Positions 29,614-39,147 of a DNA stretch of 64,000 bases are shown one piece after another. Source of the stretch: Blastocatellia bacterium (GTDB taxonomy: Bacteria; Acidobacteriota; Blastocatellia; Chloracidobacteriales; JADJPF01); assembly GCA_016713405.1 (NCBI GenBank), contig JADJPF010000001.1:248001-312000 (forward strand), in the 5' to 3' direction. The translations under genes and the position numbers were made by a program. Each line of letters opens with the position of its first letter. Within the stretch, counting starts at the first letter, position 1. The notes under the pieces are model-generated. The model saw only the letters and a program-made list of their open reading frames with translations, did not search any database and had not been told where the DNA came from.

Positions 29614-31530
29614 GTGAGTAACATGACAGAAAAAGAAAATAGTAGCGTCGCACTTGTTAATCCAGTGCGCGAAGATATACGTAATATTGCCATTATTGCA
29701 CACGTCGATCATGGAAAGACTACGTTAGTAGATTTAATGTTAAAACAGGCAGGTATGTTTCGAGCTAATGAACGAGTTGCTGAACGAGTAATGGATAACC
29801 TAGACCTAGAACGCGAACGAGGCATTACCATAATGGCAAAAAATACCTCATTAAACTATTGTGGTGTCAAAATTAATATTCTTGATACCCCTGGACACTC
29901 TGACTTTGGCGGAGAAGTTCAACGAGTATTAAAAATGGTTGATGGGGTAATGTTATTAGTAGATGCTTCCGAAGGGCCTTTACCACAAACTCGTTATGTT
30001 TTAAGCAAGGCATTAGAACAAAACTTAAAACCTATTGTAGTAGTCAATAAAATTGATCGCCAAGATGCACGAGTTCAAGAAGTAGTTAATGAAATTTATG
30101 ATTTATTTATTGAACTAGATGCTAGCGATGATCAAATAGATTTTCCAATCATTTATGCTATTGCTCGTGATGGTATAGCAAAAAGAGCTTTAGATGATGA
30201 TAGTCACACCTTACAACCCCTTTTTGAAGAAATTATACGCACTATTCCAGCACCATCAGCTTGTGAGACGGATAATTTACAAATTTTAGTCACAAACATT
30301 GATTATGATGAATATGTTGGAAGGCTTGCTATAGGGCGTATTTATGGTGGCACAATTAGCGTTAATGACATAGTTTCTTTGTGCAAGTTAGAAGGACAGA
30401 TACAAAAGACTAAAATTACCCAACTTTATACCTTTGAAGGCTTAAAACGATTATCAATACAAACAGCTAAAGCTGGGGATATTGTAGCTTTAGCTGGACT
30501 TGAAGGAATAGAAATAGGTGAAACTATTTCTAGTGAAGTAAATCCAGTAGCATTGCCTAAAATTCAAATTGATGAACCTACAATTTCAATGATTTTTAGT
30601 GTTAATAATTCTCCTTTTTCCGGTCGAGATGGAAAATATGTCACTTCTCGTAAACTACGCGAAAGATTGCAAAAAGAGCTACTTGGTAATGTTTCTATAA
30701 GAGTTGAAGATGCTGATTCTCAAGCTGGACTTAATCAAACTACTTCAGATAGCGGAGTTGGTAGTTTTAAGGTTAGTGGACGCGGAGAGTTACAATTAAG
30801 TATTTTACTAGAGCAAATGCGCAGAGAAAGCTATGAAGTCCAAGTGTCCAAGCCAACAGTTATTACTAGAAGGATAGATGGACAATTACACGAGCCTATA
30901 GAACTAGCTGTAATTGACATTCCAGAGCAATTTATTGGTGTGGTGACAGAGGCTTTTGGACAACGAAAAGGGCAAATGATAAAAATGGTTAATCATGGGA
31001 CGGGAAGAGTTAGACTAGAATTTGAAGTTCCTTCTCGTGGGTTGATTGGTTTTCGTGGTCAGTTTTTAACTGATACACGCGGCACAGGTATTATGAATAC
31101 TTTGTTTTTACGTTGGTCACCTTGGACAGGAGATATTAAATCTAGGCTAACAGGATCACTTGTTGCAGACCGTGAAGGGGTAACAACTGCCTATGCACTC
31201 TATAATTTACAAGAACGGGGTCAACTTCTTGTTGGTGCAGGTGTTCCAGTTTATGAAGGTATGATTATAGGTGAAAATGCTAAAGCTGTGGACTTAGATG
31301 TTAATGCAATTAAAGATAAAAAATTAACTAATATGCGTGCTTCTACAGCAGATGAAGCTATCCGCTTAGTACCTGTTAAACAGCTTACTTTAGAAGATGC
31401 TTTAGCTCATATCAAAGATGATGAGCTTGTAGAAATTACACCTACTTCAATTAGATTACGTAAAAGAATTCTAGCTTCCAATATGAGAAAAGTTAAATCA
31501 AATCTTGTTGATACAAATCAAGACGAATAA
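29614..31530 (+). CDS. typA: Ribosome-associated GTPase TypA/BipA
   Basis: 638 residues, slightly longer than the usual ~610. It is a translational GTPase that aids 50S assembly and stress adaptation. G motifs: A-H-V-D-H-G-K-T (29-36), G-I-T-I-M-A-K-N-T switch, D-T-P-G-H-S-D-F and V-N-K-I-D-R. The C-terminus has the typA-specific R-G-L-I-G-F-R-G-Q-F and N-M-R-A-S-T-A-D-E motifs. The GTG start is preferred because GGGAG sits 9 nt upstream; an ATG three codons later is also possible. Its stop overlaps the next gene by one base (TAATG). Confidence 0.93.
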   Translation: MSNMTEKENSSVALVNPVREDIRNIAIIAHVDHGKTTLVDLMLKQAGMFRANERVAERVMDNLDLERERGITIMAKNTSLNYCGVKINILDTPGHSDFGGEVQRVLKMVDGVMLLVDASEGPLPQTRYVLSKALEQNLKPIVVVNKIDRQDARVQEVVNEIYDLFIELDASDDQIDFPIIYAIARDGIAKRALDDDSHTLQPLFEEIIRTIPAPSACETDNLQILVTNIDYDEYVGRLAIGRIYGGTISVNDIVSLCKLEGQIQKTKITQLYTFEGLKRLSIQTAKAGDIVALAGLEGIEIGETISSEVNPVALPKIQIDEPTISMIFSVNNSPFSGRDGKYVTSRKLRERLQKELLGNVSIRVEDADSQAGLNQTTSDSGVGSFKVSGRGELQLSILLEQMRRESYEVQVSKPTVITRRIDGQLHEPIELAVIDIPEQFIGVVTEAFGQRKGQMIKMVNHGTGRVRLEFEVPSRGLIGFRGQFLTDTRGTGIMNTLFLRWSPWTGDIKSRLTGSLVADREGVTTAYALYNLQERGQLLVGAGVPVYEGMIIGENAKAVDLDVNAIKDKKLTNMRASTADEAIRLVPVKQLTLEDALAHIKDDELVEITPTSIRLRKRILASNMRKVKSNLVDTNQDE

Positions 31531-31928
31531 TGATTTTCACAGTAGGACATGGACGACAAACTATAGAAACTTTCTTGGCATTGCTTAAAACAAACAATAT
31601 TCAAATATTGGCAGATGTGCGAGCAGTGCCAAGATCACGTTGGCCGCAATTTAACCAAAAAGCTTTAATTGCTGCTTTGGGAGCAGAAAAAATACTTTAT
31701 ATTCATTTTCCTGAACTAGGTTGGAAAATCCAAGCACCAAAAGAAGATTTTGATCGAGGATTACAAGAAATTGTTAAATTAAGTCAAGGTCAGAATATAT
31801 GTTTAATGTGTGCTGAAAGTTTACCTACTAAATGTCACCGCAAACTAATTCTTACTCCTCCTTTACTTGCTCAAAAATTATCGGTAATAGATATTTACCC
31901 AAATGGAGAGCTAAAGACTGCTAGTTAA
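31530..31928 (+). CDS. DUF488 family protein
   Basis: 132 residues. It matches DUF488: I-F-T-V-G-H-G-R-Q-T-I at the start, A-D-V-R-A-V-P-R-S-R, P-Q-F-N-Q-K-A-L, H-F-P-E-L-G, and C-A-E-S-L-P-T-K-C-H-R near the end. The middle region between P-E-L-G and the F-x-x-G-L helix is shorter than in many members. The family is widespread but poorly characterised. It is translationally coupled to typA by a one-base stop/start overlap. It converges with the zinc-ribbon kinase gene after only 6 bp. Confidence 0.85.
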   Translation: MIFTVGHGRQTIETFLALLKTNNIQILADVRAVPRSRWPQFNQKALIAALGAEKILYIHFPELGWKIQAPKEDFDRGLQEIVKLSQGQNICLMCAESLPTKCHRKLILTPPLLAQKLSVIDIYPNGELKTAS

Positions 31929-31934
31929 AATTAA

Positions 31935-33455
31935 CTAAAATTTTGAGGCAGTTTTTTCTAAACGGAAGATAATATTACGGATATTGTCAACTGCATATTT
32001 CAATTCTGTTAAAAAAACCATATCAATAGGCTTTTTAGTTTCCAGATCAGATGCAATTATTTGCATCAAAATAGGAGTTTCTTTAATTAAATGTAGGAGT
32101 TGTTCATAGAGTCCTTCTATTACAGCAGGATCTTCTATTCTAATAGCATTAAAAGTAGGATTTTCTTCGGTAAACTCATCATCAGAGTTTCTAATATTTT
32201 TTACTACTGTAAGTTCATTGCTAGTTAAAGAAAGGTAAGTGTTTACTGTACGATTTTGATTAAAGTAGGTTGTTTGGTTTGTAGTTTGTTCGGTTAAGTT
32301 ATTTTCTGGATTTGCTACTAAGGGTTTAGTATTACGTCTTCTTTCAGGAGCAAAGGATTTTTCTAAAAACCTTTCCTTGGATTTGTCCCTTGGATCTATT
32401 TGATCAAAACGAGAGTTACCAGAAGTAAGATTAGTAAGTAAAAGTGCTGCTTCTAAGTCTTCATCACTAGCATTAAGAAAAACGGATTGAAATTCTTTTT
32501 CTGATACCATTTTGACTACACTTTGGAGTTCTTGGGCAAATGCCATCACTGAGGGAGGGCGATTTTCCGCTTTTTTTTCCATTGCTTTCATTACAACAGC
32601 ATTAACAATATGAGGCACATTAGGATTTATTTCATAAGTAGGTCTAGCTTTTTCACGTGCTTGTTTTACTGCTACAATTGAAAGCGAACGATCATCAAAT
32701 GGGAGTTGACCAGTTAATATTTCATAAAGCATTATTCCTAAAGCATAAACATCTGACCTTGCATCAACATCACGCCCATAGCATTGTTCTGGTGACATAT
32801 AATGAGGTGTACCAATTAAGATACCTTCTTGAGTAAGTCGCATTGCACGTTTTTGTTGATCTTCAGTAACACTTGTCATACGAGCAATTCCAAAATCTAG
32901 AACTTTTACTACTTCCTCATTTCCTTTGCTATGGTCAAGAAAAATATTTTCTGGTTTTAAGTCTCGATGGACAATACCAACTTTATGAGCAACATTTACT
33001 GCTTCACAAATAGGTTGCATTAAGGCATTAGCTTCTTGAATAGTAAAAATAGGTTTTTGTTCTAGGCGGTCTCTTAAAGTTATTCCAACTAAATATTCCA
33101 TTACTACATAAACTAAATTGTTTGGAGTAGTGCCAAAGTCCATAACAGCAATAGCATTAGGATGGCGTATTTGCATAGAAGCATAGGCTTCACGTCGAAA
33201 ACGTTCTATTGCAACAGGATCATCAGTAAATTTATTATGTAAGATTTTTATAGCACAAGTCATATCTAATTTAACATGACGTGCTTGATAAACAGTGCCT
33301 GTTCCACCTTCTCCAACCTCGGTTTCAATTAAGTATTTATTATCGATAATTTGACCTAATACAGCTTCTTTTGGGTCATTTATCAATTTACGCCCATGAA
33401 TTGGGCAGAAAACGGTTTTTTTATCATAGGATTTATTGCACTGTGTACAAAACAT
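31935..33455 (-). CDS. Soluble Ser/Thr kinase with N-terminal zinc ribbon
   Basis: 506 residues. The N-terminus has Cys3, Cys6, Cys17 and His20 spaced as a small zinc ribbon (C-T-Q-C ... F-C-P-I-H-G). The kinase domain spans ~42-305: Gly loop G-E-G-G-T-G-T-V (48-55), V-H-R-D-L-K-P-E-N, V-L-D-F-G-I-A-R and M-S-P-E-Q-C. A disordered Asn/Thr-rich stretch and a conserved-looking C-terminal helical segment (Y-E-Q-L-L-H-L-I-K-E-T to F-R-L-E-K) follow. No membrane helix, so it is cytoplasmic. The zinc ribbon may recruit targets or sense metal or redox state; that is inference. Confidence 0.87.
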   Translation of the reverse strand: MFCTQCNKSYDKKTVFCPIHGRKLINDPKEAVLGQIIDNKYLIETEVGEGGTGTVYQARHVKLDMTCAIKILHNKFTDDPVAIERFRREAYASMQIRHPNAIAVMDFGTTPNNLVYVVMEYLVGITLRDRLEQKPIFTIQEANALMQPICEAVNVAHKVGIVHRDLKPENIFLDHSKGNEEVVKVLDFGIARMTSVTEDQQKRAMRLTQEGILIGTPHYMSPEQCYGRDVDARSDVYALGIMLYEILTGQLPFDDRSLSIVAVKQAREKARPTYEINPNVPHIVNAVVMKAMEKKAENRPPSVMAFAQELQSVVKMVSEKEFQSVFLNASDEDLEAALLLTNLTSGNSRFDQIDPRDKSKERFLEKSFAPERRRNTKPLVANPENNLTEQTTNQTTYFNQNRTVNTYLSLTSNELTVVKNIRNSDDEFTEENPTFNAIRIEDPAVIEGLYEQLLHLIKETPILMQIIASDLETKKPIDMVFLTELKYAVDNIRNIIFRLEKTASKF

Positions 33456-33635
33456 CTATTTGCCTCAGACATTAGTTTGTTTGGGCTATTATCAATCTAT
33501 TAAGTTTAGCTTGCAAGCCTTTTACAGATTAACTAATTTTTATAAAAAAGAGAAAGCAAATTTTCTATTAATTTCGGTATTAAATCAGACAAAAATTTTC
33601 TCGTCTGCTACTATTAATTTTTGAGGAAAAAAGCT

Positions 33636-34115
33636 ATGAAATTAATAGGTAAACTCTTTTTACTTTTTACTGTAATTACAGTAGTTGAAACATATCTACT
33701 GGTTTTATTAACACAATACACAAATATTTGGGCAACTATTGCAATGATTGTAGTACCTGGAATGCTAGGAGCATACTTAGCTAAAAGGGAAGGTCGTCAA
33801 GCAATTAGTAGAATCAAAGCTGCACTACGGCTTGAACAAGAACCGACTACAGCCGTTTTGGACGGGGCATTACTGTTAGTAGCAGCAGCATTTTTGATCA
33901 CCCCTGGAGTATTAAGCGATTTAACAGGTTTATTATTAATGATTCCTACTGTACGTCGTCCAATTAGAGAATATATCAAAAATCGTGTTAAACAAATGAT
34001 TGATAATCAAATTAATGGCGGAGCAATGAAATTTTTCTCGCTACCTTTTGGAATGAATGTAGATAATTTTTCTCGTCGTGATGAGAATGTAATTGATATT
34101 AAAGTTGAAAAGTAG
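33636..34115 (+). CDS. fxsA: FxsA family membrane protein
   Basis: 159 residues from the ATG at 33636, which has GAGGA 8 nt upstream; a TTG at 33621 would fall inside that site. Family features: two N-terminal membrane helices, the G-M-L-G-A-Y-L-A-K-R-E-G-R turn, D-G-A-L-L-L-V-A-A-A-F-L-I-T-P-G-V-L-S-D third helix region, and I-P-T-V-R-R-P-I-R. In E. coli FxsA affects phage F exclusion of T7; the general function is unknown. It begins a three-gene run with the 66-residue gene and the S9 peptidase. Confidence 0.85.
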   Translation: MKLIGKLFLLFTVITVVETYLLVLLTQYTNIWATIAMIVVPGMLGAYLAKREGRQAISRIKAALRLEQEPTTAVLDGALLLVAAAFLITPGVLSDLTGLLLMIPTVRRPIREYIKNRVKQMIDNQINGGAMKFFSLPFGMNVDNFSRRDENVIDIKVEK

Positions 34116-34146
34116 TCTAAAAATAAAATCTTTTGAGGTAGAAATA

Positions 34147-34347
34147 ATGGCACGAATTAATGGTGTTGATGATCAAGATAAAAATGAGCTAGCAGAAAGA
34201 ATTTTAACAGATGTTTTTCAATCATTAGCAGAATATTCTTTTGTTCACACTCCAGAACAACTGCAACAACTAGTTTCTGATCCAGAAACAGATCCTATTT
34301 TTTTACAAGAAGTTAAAGATGATATTTTGGAGATTTTAGGCAAATGA
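34147..34347 (+). CDS. Small hypothetical acidic protein
   Basis: 66 residues from the ATG at 34147, with GAGG 8 nt upstream; the open frame extends further left but without a better start. Sequence is acidic and helical (M-A-R-I-N-G-V-D-D-Q-D, Q-L-V-S-D-P-E-T-D-P-I-F-L). Not recognised. Its stop codon overlaps the next start (ATGA), so it is translationally coupled to the S9 peptidase gene. Confidence 0.65.
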   Translation: MARINGVDDQDKNELAERILTDVFQSLAEYSFVHTPEQLQQLVSDPETDPIFLQEVKDDILEILGK

Positions 34348-36317
34348 GAAAATTTATTTTATCTTTATTGGTAATATTTTATTTAAGCGGTAATTTACTT
34401 GCACAAGAAAACCTTTCTGAAACGTCTAAAGAAGGTAGAAAACAGATAGGTAATTTAGTTTTAGAAAATATTCCAGAAATTTCCCAGCCAATCTTTGAAC
34501 GCACGGCACAGTATCAAAATGTTAGAGCAGCAACTTTTATGGGCTGGCACCCTGTAAACAAAGGTGTTTTGATTTCTACAAGATTTGGTGATTCTGCTCA
34601 ACTACATTATGTTGCTAGCCCAAATTCTTATCGTAAGCAATTAACTTTTTTTCGTGAACCCGTAGCTAATGCTTCTTATAGTCGAAGTAAAGAGCATAAA
34701 GGCTTTGTTTTTGCTATGGACAGAGGCGGAGGAGAATTTTTTCAATTTTACTGGTTTGATGAAGAAAGTGGACGACATACTTTATTAACAGATGGAAAGT
34801 CTCGTAATGAATCTTTTGTTTGGTCAAATAAAGGCGATAGGGCTGCATTTGTTAGCACTAAACGTAATAACCGAGATTTTGATATCTATTTGATGGAAGG
34901 AAAAGACTTAAAAACTGTTAAGTTGTTAAAAGAGGTTGTTGGACAATGGAATGTTCAAGATTGGTCAGCAGATGACAGTAAACTATTAATTAATAATTAT
35001 ATTTCTGCTAATGAAAGCTATTTGTTTGTCTTAGATGTTGCCACAGGTGAGCTAAAAGAAATCAACCCAACTCAAAAAACTAAAAAAATTTCTTACCAAG
35101 ATGCGCAATTTTCTGCTGATGGTAAAGGCATTTATTATGCTTCGGATGAAGGAAGCGAATTTTTACAACTTACCTACTATGATTTAGCTACAAATAAAAA
35201 ACAGATTCTTTTACCAAATTTGAATTGGAATATTGAAAATATTGCTGTGTCGGATAACGGACAATGGTTTGCATATGCTGTCAATGAAGGTGGAATTAGC
35301 AAACTTTACTTAACCAATACAGCAAATTTTTCTAATCCACAAAATGTAGCACTAGAAAAAGGTGTAATTGGGCGACTAGATTTTGATCCAACTAGTACAC
35401 AGCTAGGTTTTAGTTTTAGTTCTGCTCAAACGCCAGGCGATGTCTATTCTTATGACTTAAGTAATAAAACTGTTACTCGTTGGACAACTAGCGAAGTAGG
35501 AGGATTAAATCCAGATAGTTTTGTTAATCCTGAATTGATTGAATATCCAAGTTTTGACAACATAGATGGAAAAGCTCGATTAATTCCTGCTTTTTATTAC
35601 AAACCAAAAACGGATAAAAAATCTTTACCTGTAATTATTAATATTCATGGAGGCCCTGAAGGTCAATCTCGCCCATCATTTAATGCAACTATTAACTATT
35701 GGGTAAATGAATTGGGTGCAGCCGTGTTAGTTCCAAATGTTCGTGGTTCAAGTGGTTATGGAAAGACTTATTTAGAGCTAGATAATGGTTTTAAGCGGGA
35801 GGATTCTGTAAAGGATATAGGTAAATTATTGGACTGGATTGCAACACGTCCAGAACTTGACCCTAGCCGTGTTGCTGTAATTGGTGGTTCTTATGGCGGT
35901 TATATGTCTTTGGCTTGTATGACACATTTTAATGCACGCTTAAAATGCGCTGTTGATATTGTAGGAATAAGTAATTTTGTTACTTTTCTGGAAAGCACTC
36001 AAGAATATCGTCGTGACCTACGCCGTCCAGAATATGGAGATGAACGCGATCCTAAAATGAAAGAATTTTTGCTAAATATTTCTCCTACAAATAATGCTAG
36101 TAAAATTACTAAGCCACTTTTTGTTGTACAAGGAAAAAATGATCCTCGTGTACCACTAAGCGAAGCAGAACAAATGGTAAAAACAGTAAAAAATAATGGT
36201 GGTGTAGTCTGGTATTTGCTAGCAAATGATGAAGGTCATGGATTTCGCAAAAAAGTTAACCAAGAATTCTATCTAAGTGCATTAAGTGTATTTTTTGAAG
36301 AACACTTACTAAAATAG
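34344..36317 (+). CDS. Secreted S9-family prolyl-oligopeptidase-like peptidase
   Basis: 657 residues. Signal peptide at ~1-21 ending L-L-A-Q. Residues ~60-390 are an N-terminal beta-propeller (W-S-N-K-G-D-R-A-A-F, F-S-A-D-G-K-G-I-Y-Y). The C-terminal alpha/beta-hydrolase has the nucleophile in G-G-S-Y-G-G-Y (Ser near 515), Asp in Q-G-K-N-D-P-R-V-P (near 600) and His in D-E-G-H-G-F (near 632). It would release dipeptides or cleave short peptides in the periplasm. A terminator follows at 36345. Confidence 0.9.
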   Translation: MRKFILSLLVIFYLSGNLLAQENLSETSKEGRKQIGNLVLENIPEISQPIFERTAQYQNVRAATFMGWHPVNKGVLISTRFGDSAQLHYVASPNSYRKQLTFFREPVANASYSRSKEHKGFVFAMDRGGGEFFQFYWFDEESGRHTLLTDGKSRNESFVWSNKGDRAAFVSTKRNNRDFDIYLMEGKDLKTVKLLKEVVGQWNVQDWSADDSKLLINNYISANESYLFVLDVATGELKEINPTQKTKKISYQDAQFSADGKGIYYASDEGSEFLQLTYYDLATNKKQILLPNLNWNIENIAVSDNGQWFAYAVNEGGISKLYLTNTANFSNPQNVALEKGVIGRLDFDPTSTQLGFSFSSAQTPGDVYSYDLSNKTVTRWTTSEVGGLNPDSFVNPELIEYPSFDNIDGKARLIPAFYYKPKTDKKSLPVIINIHGGPEGQSRPSFNATINYWVNELGAAVLVPNVRGSSGYGKTYLELDNGFKREDSVKDIGKLLDWIATRPELDPSRVAVIGGSYGGYMSLACMTHFNARLKCAVDIVGISNFVTFLESTQEYRRDLRRPEYGDERDPKMKEFLLNISPTNNASKITKPLFVVQGKNDPRVPLSEAEQMVKTVKNNGGVVWYLLANDEGHGFRKKVNQEFYLSALSVFFEEHLLK

Positions 36318-36344
36318 AAAGATTTTCAACTTAAAAATAATAAG

Positions 36345-36380
36345 GCCACTACCAAGTTATTACTTTTGATAGTGGCTTTT
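36345..36380 (+). terminator. Rho-independent terminator after the S9 peptidase gene
   Basis: GCCACTA (36346-36352 region) pairs with TAGTGGC (36370-36376), followed by TTTT. It lies between convergent genes. Confidence 0.75.
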
Positions 36381-36439
36381 GCATTTGTGAGAGATTTAAG
36401 ATCACACAACTGAAAATAGCCAAAAAACCATGAAAAAAA

Positions 36440-37012
36440 CTAAGGTCGAAAAGTTGCTAAAAGAAAATCTGTTCCTGCGCGATGGCAATTAGAGCAAAGC
36501 CTAAGACCTTGACCATAAAAGGCACCATCGGCAGAACCGCTAAAAGTCTCAAAGAAAACCCAACCATTTCCATCATTACCGCTTTGTTCTTCTACTTTAA
36601 TCATTACAGAATAACCACTTACCTGCGTTGTACTACCAAGGTAAAGCTCCTTAACCATTGAAGCCCCAATATCCCAAGTATTTTTACCTGCTCGTAAATT
36701 TTCTACTAAAATAGGATTGTAGAAAGTACGAACGTTACCACCATGTGGGCCAGTTGAAGGATGAACAGTAGGTTCAGCTAAAAATTGCTCTTTATATCGT
36801 CCAGCCTTTAACCAGGCTAGCATTTTTTTCTTCTTTATAGGTGGAATCATATTTTGACGAGCAGCTTTTGAGTTAAGGAGTTGTTCTAAATTTTCTAAAT
36901 TAGCAATAAACTCGTCATTTTGAGCGTTAACTGTATTATTTGTATTAGTAAAAGTTATTGATAAGAAAAGGGTTAATAAGCAGGTAATAATAGCAATCTT
37001 ATATTTTTTCAT
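36440..37012 (-). CDS. Exported cytochrome P460-like c-type haem protein
   Basis: 190 residues from the ATG at 37012, which starts a signal peptide (M-K-K-Y-K-I-A-I to V-N-A-Q); a longer frame upstream lacks signal character. The domain has H-G-G-N-V-R-T-F-Y-N, V-K-E-L-Y, Y-S-V-M-I-K-V, W-V-F-F-E-T-F and, near the end, the haem-attachment motif C-S-N-C-H. This order fits the cytochrome P460 family, whose members handle hydroxylamine or NO and carry a haem-lysine crosslink; I cannot identify that lysine here. Periplasmic. It is divergently placed from the membrane paralogue array and shares its upstream region. Confidence 0.72.
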   Translation of the reverse strand: MKKYKIAIITCLLTLFLSITFTNTNNTVNAQNDEFIANLENLEQLLNSKAARQNMIPPIKKKKMLAWLKAGRYKEQFLAEPTVHPSTGPHGGNVRTFYNPILVENLRAGKNTWDIGASMVKELYLGSTTQVSGYSVMIKVEEQSGNDGNGWVFFETFSGSADGAFYGQGLRLCSNCHRAGTDFLLATFRP

Positions 37013-37130
37013 TTTTTTATTCCTAAAATTAAGTGTGTCTATTCTACTAATTTTCTTTGCAAAGTTTAAAGACACTAACAAAAACTTTTATTCCCCAAAG
37101 TAAAAATTTTCCTGCAAAATTCTGGAAAAA

Positions 37131-37180
37131 TTTTGATAGAAAAAATTTTTTCCCATCGCCATATATTAGTGAAAGTAAAA
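37131..37180 (+). promoter_or_regulatory. Conserved upstream element, copy 1
   Basis: Imperfect palindrome (GATAGAAAAA ... TTTTCCCATC, 37135-37157) followed by GCCAT, then ATTAGTGAAA. The same arrangement occurs upstream of the paralogue at 39148 and, in reduced form, upstream of the kinase at 41098. This points to a shared promoter or operator. Confidence 0.55.
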
Positions 37181-37212
37181 TACAAGTTAATTATACGAAA
37201 GGGAGTTACATT

Positions 37213-38964
37213 ATGAAAGACTATCAACGTTTATTAAATAAATTTTATTCACTAACATTTTCACTTCAATTAAGAAGTATATTAATAAAAATAGTAGCAT
37301 TTGCATTATTTATTGCTACTTTTTTAATCAATATGTCTTGGTTTGACCCTACAGAGACAAACTTTTTTTCTCGTGCAGTAGGTACAATTGCTTCAACTTT
37401 AGCTGTTCCTGCACTTTTTATGATTATTGCTAGCCCGCTAACTAGCATGACTATTGCTTCTTTATATCTTAAGACTCGGCAAGCTAAAAATAGCAGTTAT
37501 GGACATACAGGCTCATCTGAAGAAGCAATACTTTCCGAGCGTATGAAGTTTACTCCTTTTCGTAAGGTTTTGACTGCTGGCGCACTAGCCCTTTCTATGT
37601 TAGCTAGTGGTTTCTCTTATGTTGCTATGGTTCCTCCAGCAGCAACAGCAACAATGGTTCGACCAGCTATTGAAAAAGTAGCAGATTCAGAAAATGCTTG
37701 GGGAGAATATAATTTAGCTATTCAAGATATGTTGGATTTTCCGCTTGCTGCTAGTAAAGTTCCTGATAAATCTGTACAAGAACTTCTAGGTAATTTAACT
37801 ATTCAACAAATGAAAGAACCAGGTTTTTCTAATTTAGAAAAAGTGGCTTTAGGTGAAGAAGAATTTAATGAGGCACAACTTGCTTATTTAGATAAACATC
37901 AAGGTGCAATTAAGCATTTAATTGCTGGTGCAAAGCTTTCTAAAACTCAGTTTCATTCTGAAATACCTACTTTTGTTTCACCTGTTCCAAATCTTTTACA
38001 AATCAGAGGTTTAACACTTTTAGCGGCAGCAGAAACACGCCGCTTACTAGATCAAGGAAAAGCTCAAGAAGCTGTAGAGCTAGCTTTAGCTAATTATGAA
38101 ATGGCAACTGATGTTGGAGCAGAAAGCAATAGCACTTTAATTTCTGCATTAATTGCTATTGTATGTCGTGGAGTTTCTGCAAAATCTTTATTTAATGTAA
38201 TTTATTCTGGAAAAACAACAGCGGAAATGGATAAAGAAATTGCTAGACGAGTTGATGAACAAGATCGCCGTATGCCTAATGCTTATCAAAGTATGCTTTG
38301 GGAAACTCAAGCTATGAATGTTTCTATGGAAGAAATTTTAGTAAAAAATAATATTCTTAAATTTGCTGGTGACGAATCTTATTTATCTGGTTCTGGTGCT
38401 GAACAATTATTTAAGGTATTTCCAGGACTTCGTGTTAGAACCTTTAATAGCCTTTATGCTCTTAATCAAGAACATGTTAACAAAGTACGAAAAAGTGTAG
38501 AAAGTTGGGATTTTGCTTCTACAAGAGAAGTTTATAAAGATTTATTAAATGTAGGCTATACAGATATTTTAAGGTTGTCTCCTAGTGATATGGTTGCCCG
38601 TACTATGTTTTATGTTTCCTTACCAAATATTGCTGCCACAATGAGAAGCTTATATGTAGGTGGTTCATTTGGTGAAACGATTACAATCTTTGCTGCCGCT
38701 TCAGCTTATAAAAAAGAACATGGACAATTTCCTAACACTTTAGACTTAGCTTTGAAAAATACAGGTCTTACTCCTCAAATTGATGTAGCTACTGGTAAGG
38801 AAATTGGCTATCGTTTAGAAAATAGTACCCCTATAGTATGGTTTGCTGGAGTTGATGGTCAAGATAACAATGGGCAAGTAGCCTATCCAGCAGTTGAACG
38901 AGATCAAGCTATTGCAGGTAAGGATTTAGTCTATAGCTATGGCAAATTACCTCTTAGTAAGTAA
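37213..38964 (+). CDS. Membrane protein with large C-terminal domain, paralogue 1
   Basis: 583 residues from the ATG at 37213 (GGGAG 7 nt upstream); an upstream open extension has no start signal. Three membrane helices: ~22-42, ~53-88 and ~113-135, with a charged loop between the second and third. The rest (~140-583) should be extracytoplasmic. It opens with E-N-A-W-G-E-Y-N-L-A-I-Q-D-M-L, continues with helices (A-Q-E-A-V-E-L-A-L-A-N-Y), and ends with A-Y-K-K-E-H-G-Q-F-P, I-G-Y-R-L-E and G-V-D-G-Q-D-N-N-G, reminiscent of the calcium-binding C-terminus of GspG pseudopilins. It is strongly similar to the gene at 39148 and to the C-terminal half of the kinase at 41098. Function unknown. Confidence 0.75.
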   Translation: MKDYQRLLNKFYSLTFSLQLRSILIKIVAFALFIATFLINMSWFDPTETNFFSRAVGTIASTLAVPALFMIIASPLTSMTIASLYLKTRQAKNSSYGHTGSSEEAILSERMKFTPFRKVLTAGALALSMLASGFSYVAMVPPAATATMVRPAIEKVADSENAWGEYNLAIQDMLDFPLAASKVPDKSVQELLGNLTIQQMKEPGFSNLEKVALGEEEFNEAQLAYLDKHQGAIKHLIAGAKLSKTQFHSEIPTFVSPVPNLLQIRGLTLLAAAETRRLLDQGKAQEAVELALANYEMATDVGAESNSTLISALIAIVCRGVSAKSLFNVIYSGKTTAEMDKEIARRVDEQDRRMPNAYQSMLWETQAMNVSMEEILVKNNILKFAGDESYLSGSGAEQLFKVFPGLRVRTFNSLYALNQEHVNKVRKSVESWDFASTREVYKDLLNVGYTDILRLSPSDMVARTMFYVSLPNIAATMRSLYVGGSFGETITIFAAASAYKKEHGQFPNTLDLALKNTGLTPQIDVATGKEIGYRLENSTPIVWFAGVDGQDNNGQVAYPAVERDQAIAGKDLVYSYGKLPLSK

Positions 38965-38998
38965 CTTACCTTTAGTCCAAAAACTTAAATTAATAGAG

Positions 38999-39026
38999 GG
39001 TGTGGAAACGGTTTCCACACCTTTTT
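38999..39026 (+). terminator. Rho-independent terminator after paralogue 1
   Basis: Perfect 11-bp stem GGTGTGGAAAC/GTTTCCACACC with a one-base centre in the DNA, followed by TTTTT. Confidence 0.85.
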
Positions 39027-39077
39027 GTTTTAATTAAAAATTTTCTGGAAAAATTTGGAAAAATTAGAAAAAATTTT

Positions 39078-39100
39078 GATAGGAAAACTTTTTTCCTATC
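39078..39100 (+). promoter_or_regulatory. Conserved palindromic element, copy 2
   Basis: Perfect inverted repeat: arms GATAGGAAAA and TTTTCCTATC around a 3-nt spacer, immediately followed by GCCATGCATTAGTGAAAAT. It matches copy 1 at 37131 in sequence and position relative to the gene start, so it is probably a regulator-binding site shared by the array. Confidence 0.6.
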
Positions 39101-39147
39101 GCCATGCATTAGTGAAAATAAAACATAAATTAAGGGAGTTTTAGATT

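Noticed and set aside
33436..33624. 62-codon ORF between the zinc-ribbon kinase and fxsA
   Set aside because: No ribosome site and no recognisable features; it covers the promoter region of two divergent genes.
36440..37081. Longer N-terminus for the P460-like protein
   Set aside because: The extra 23 residues precede a complete signal peptide and have no ribosome site.
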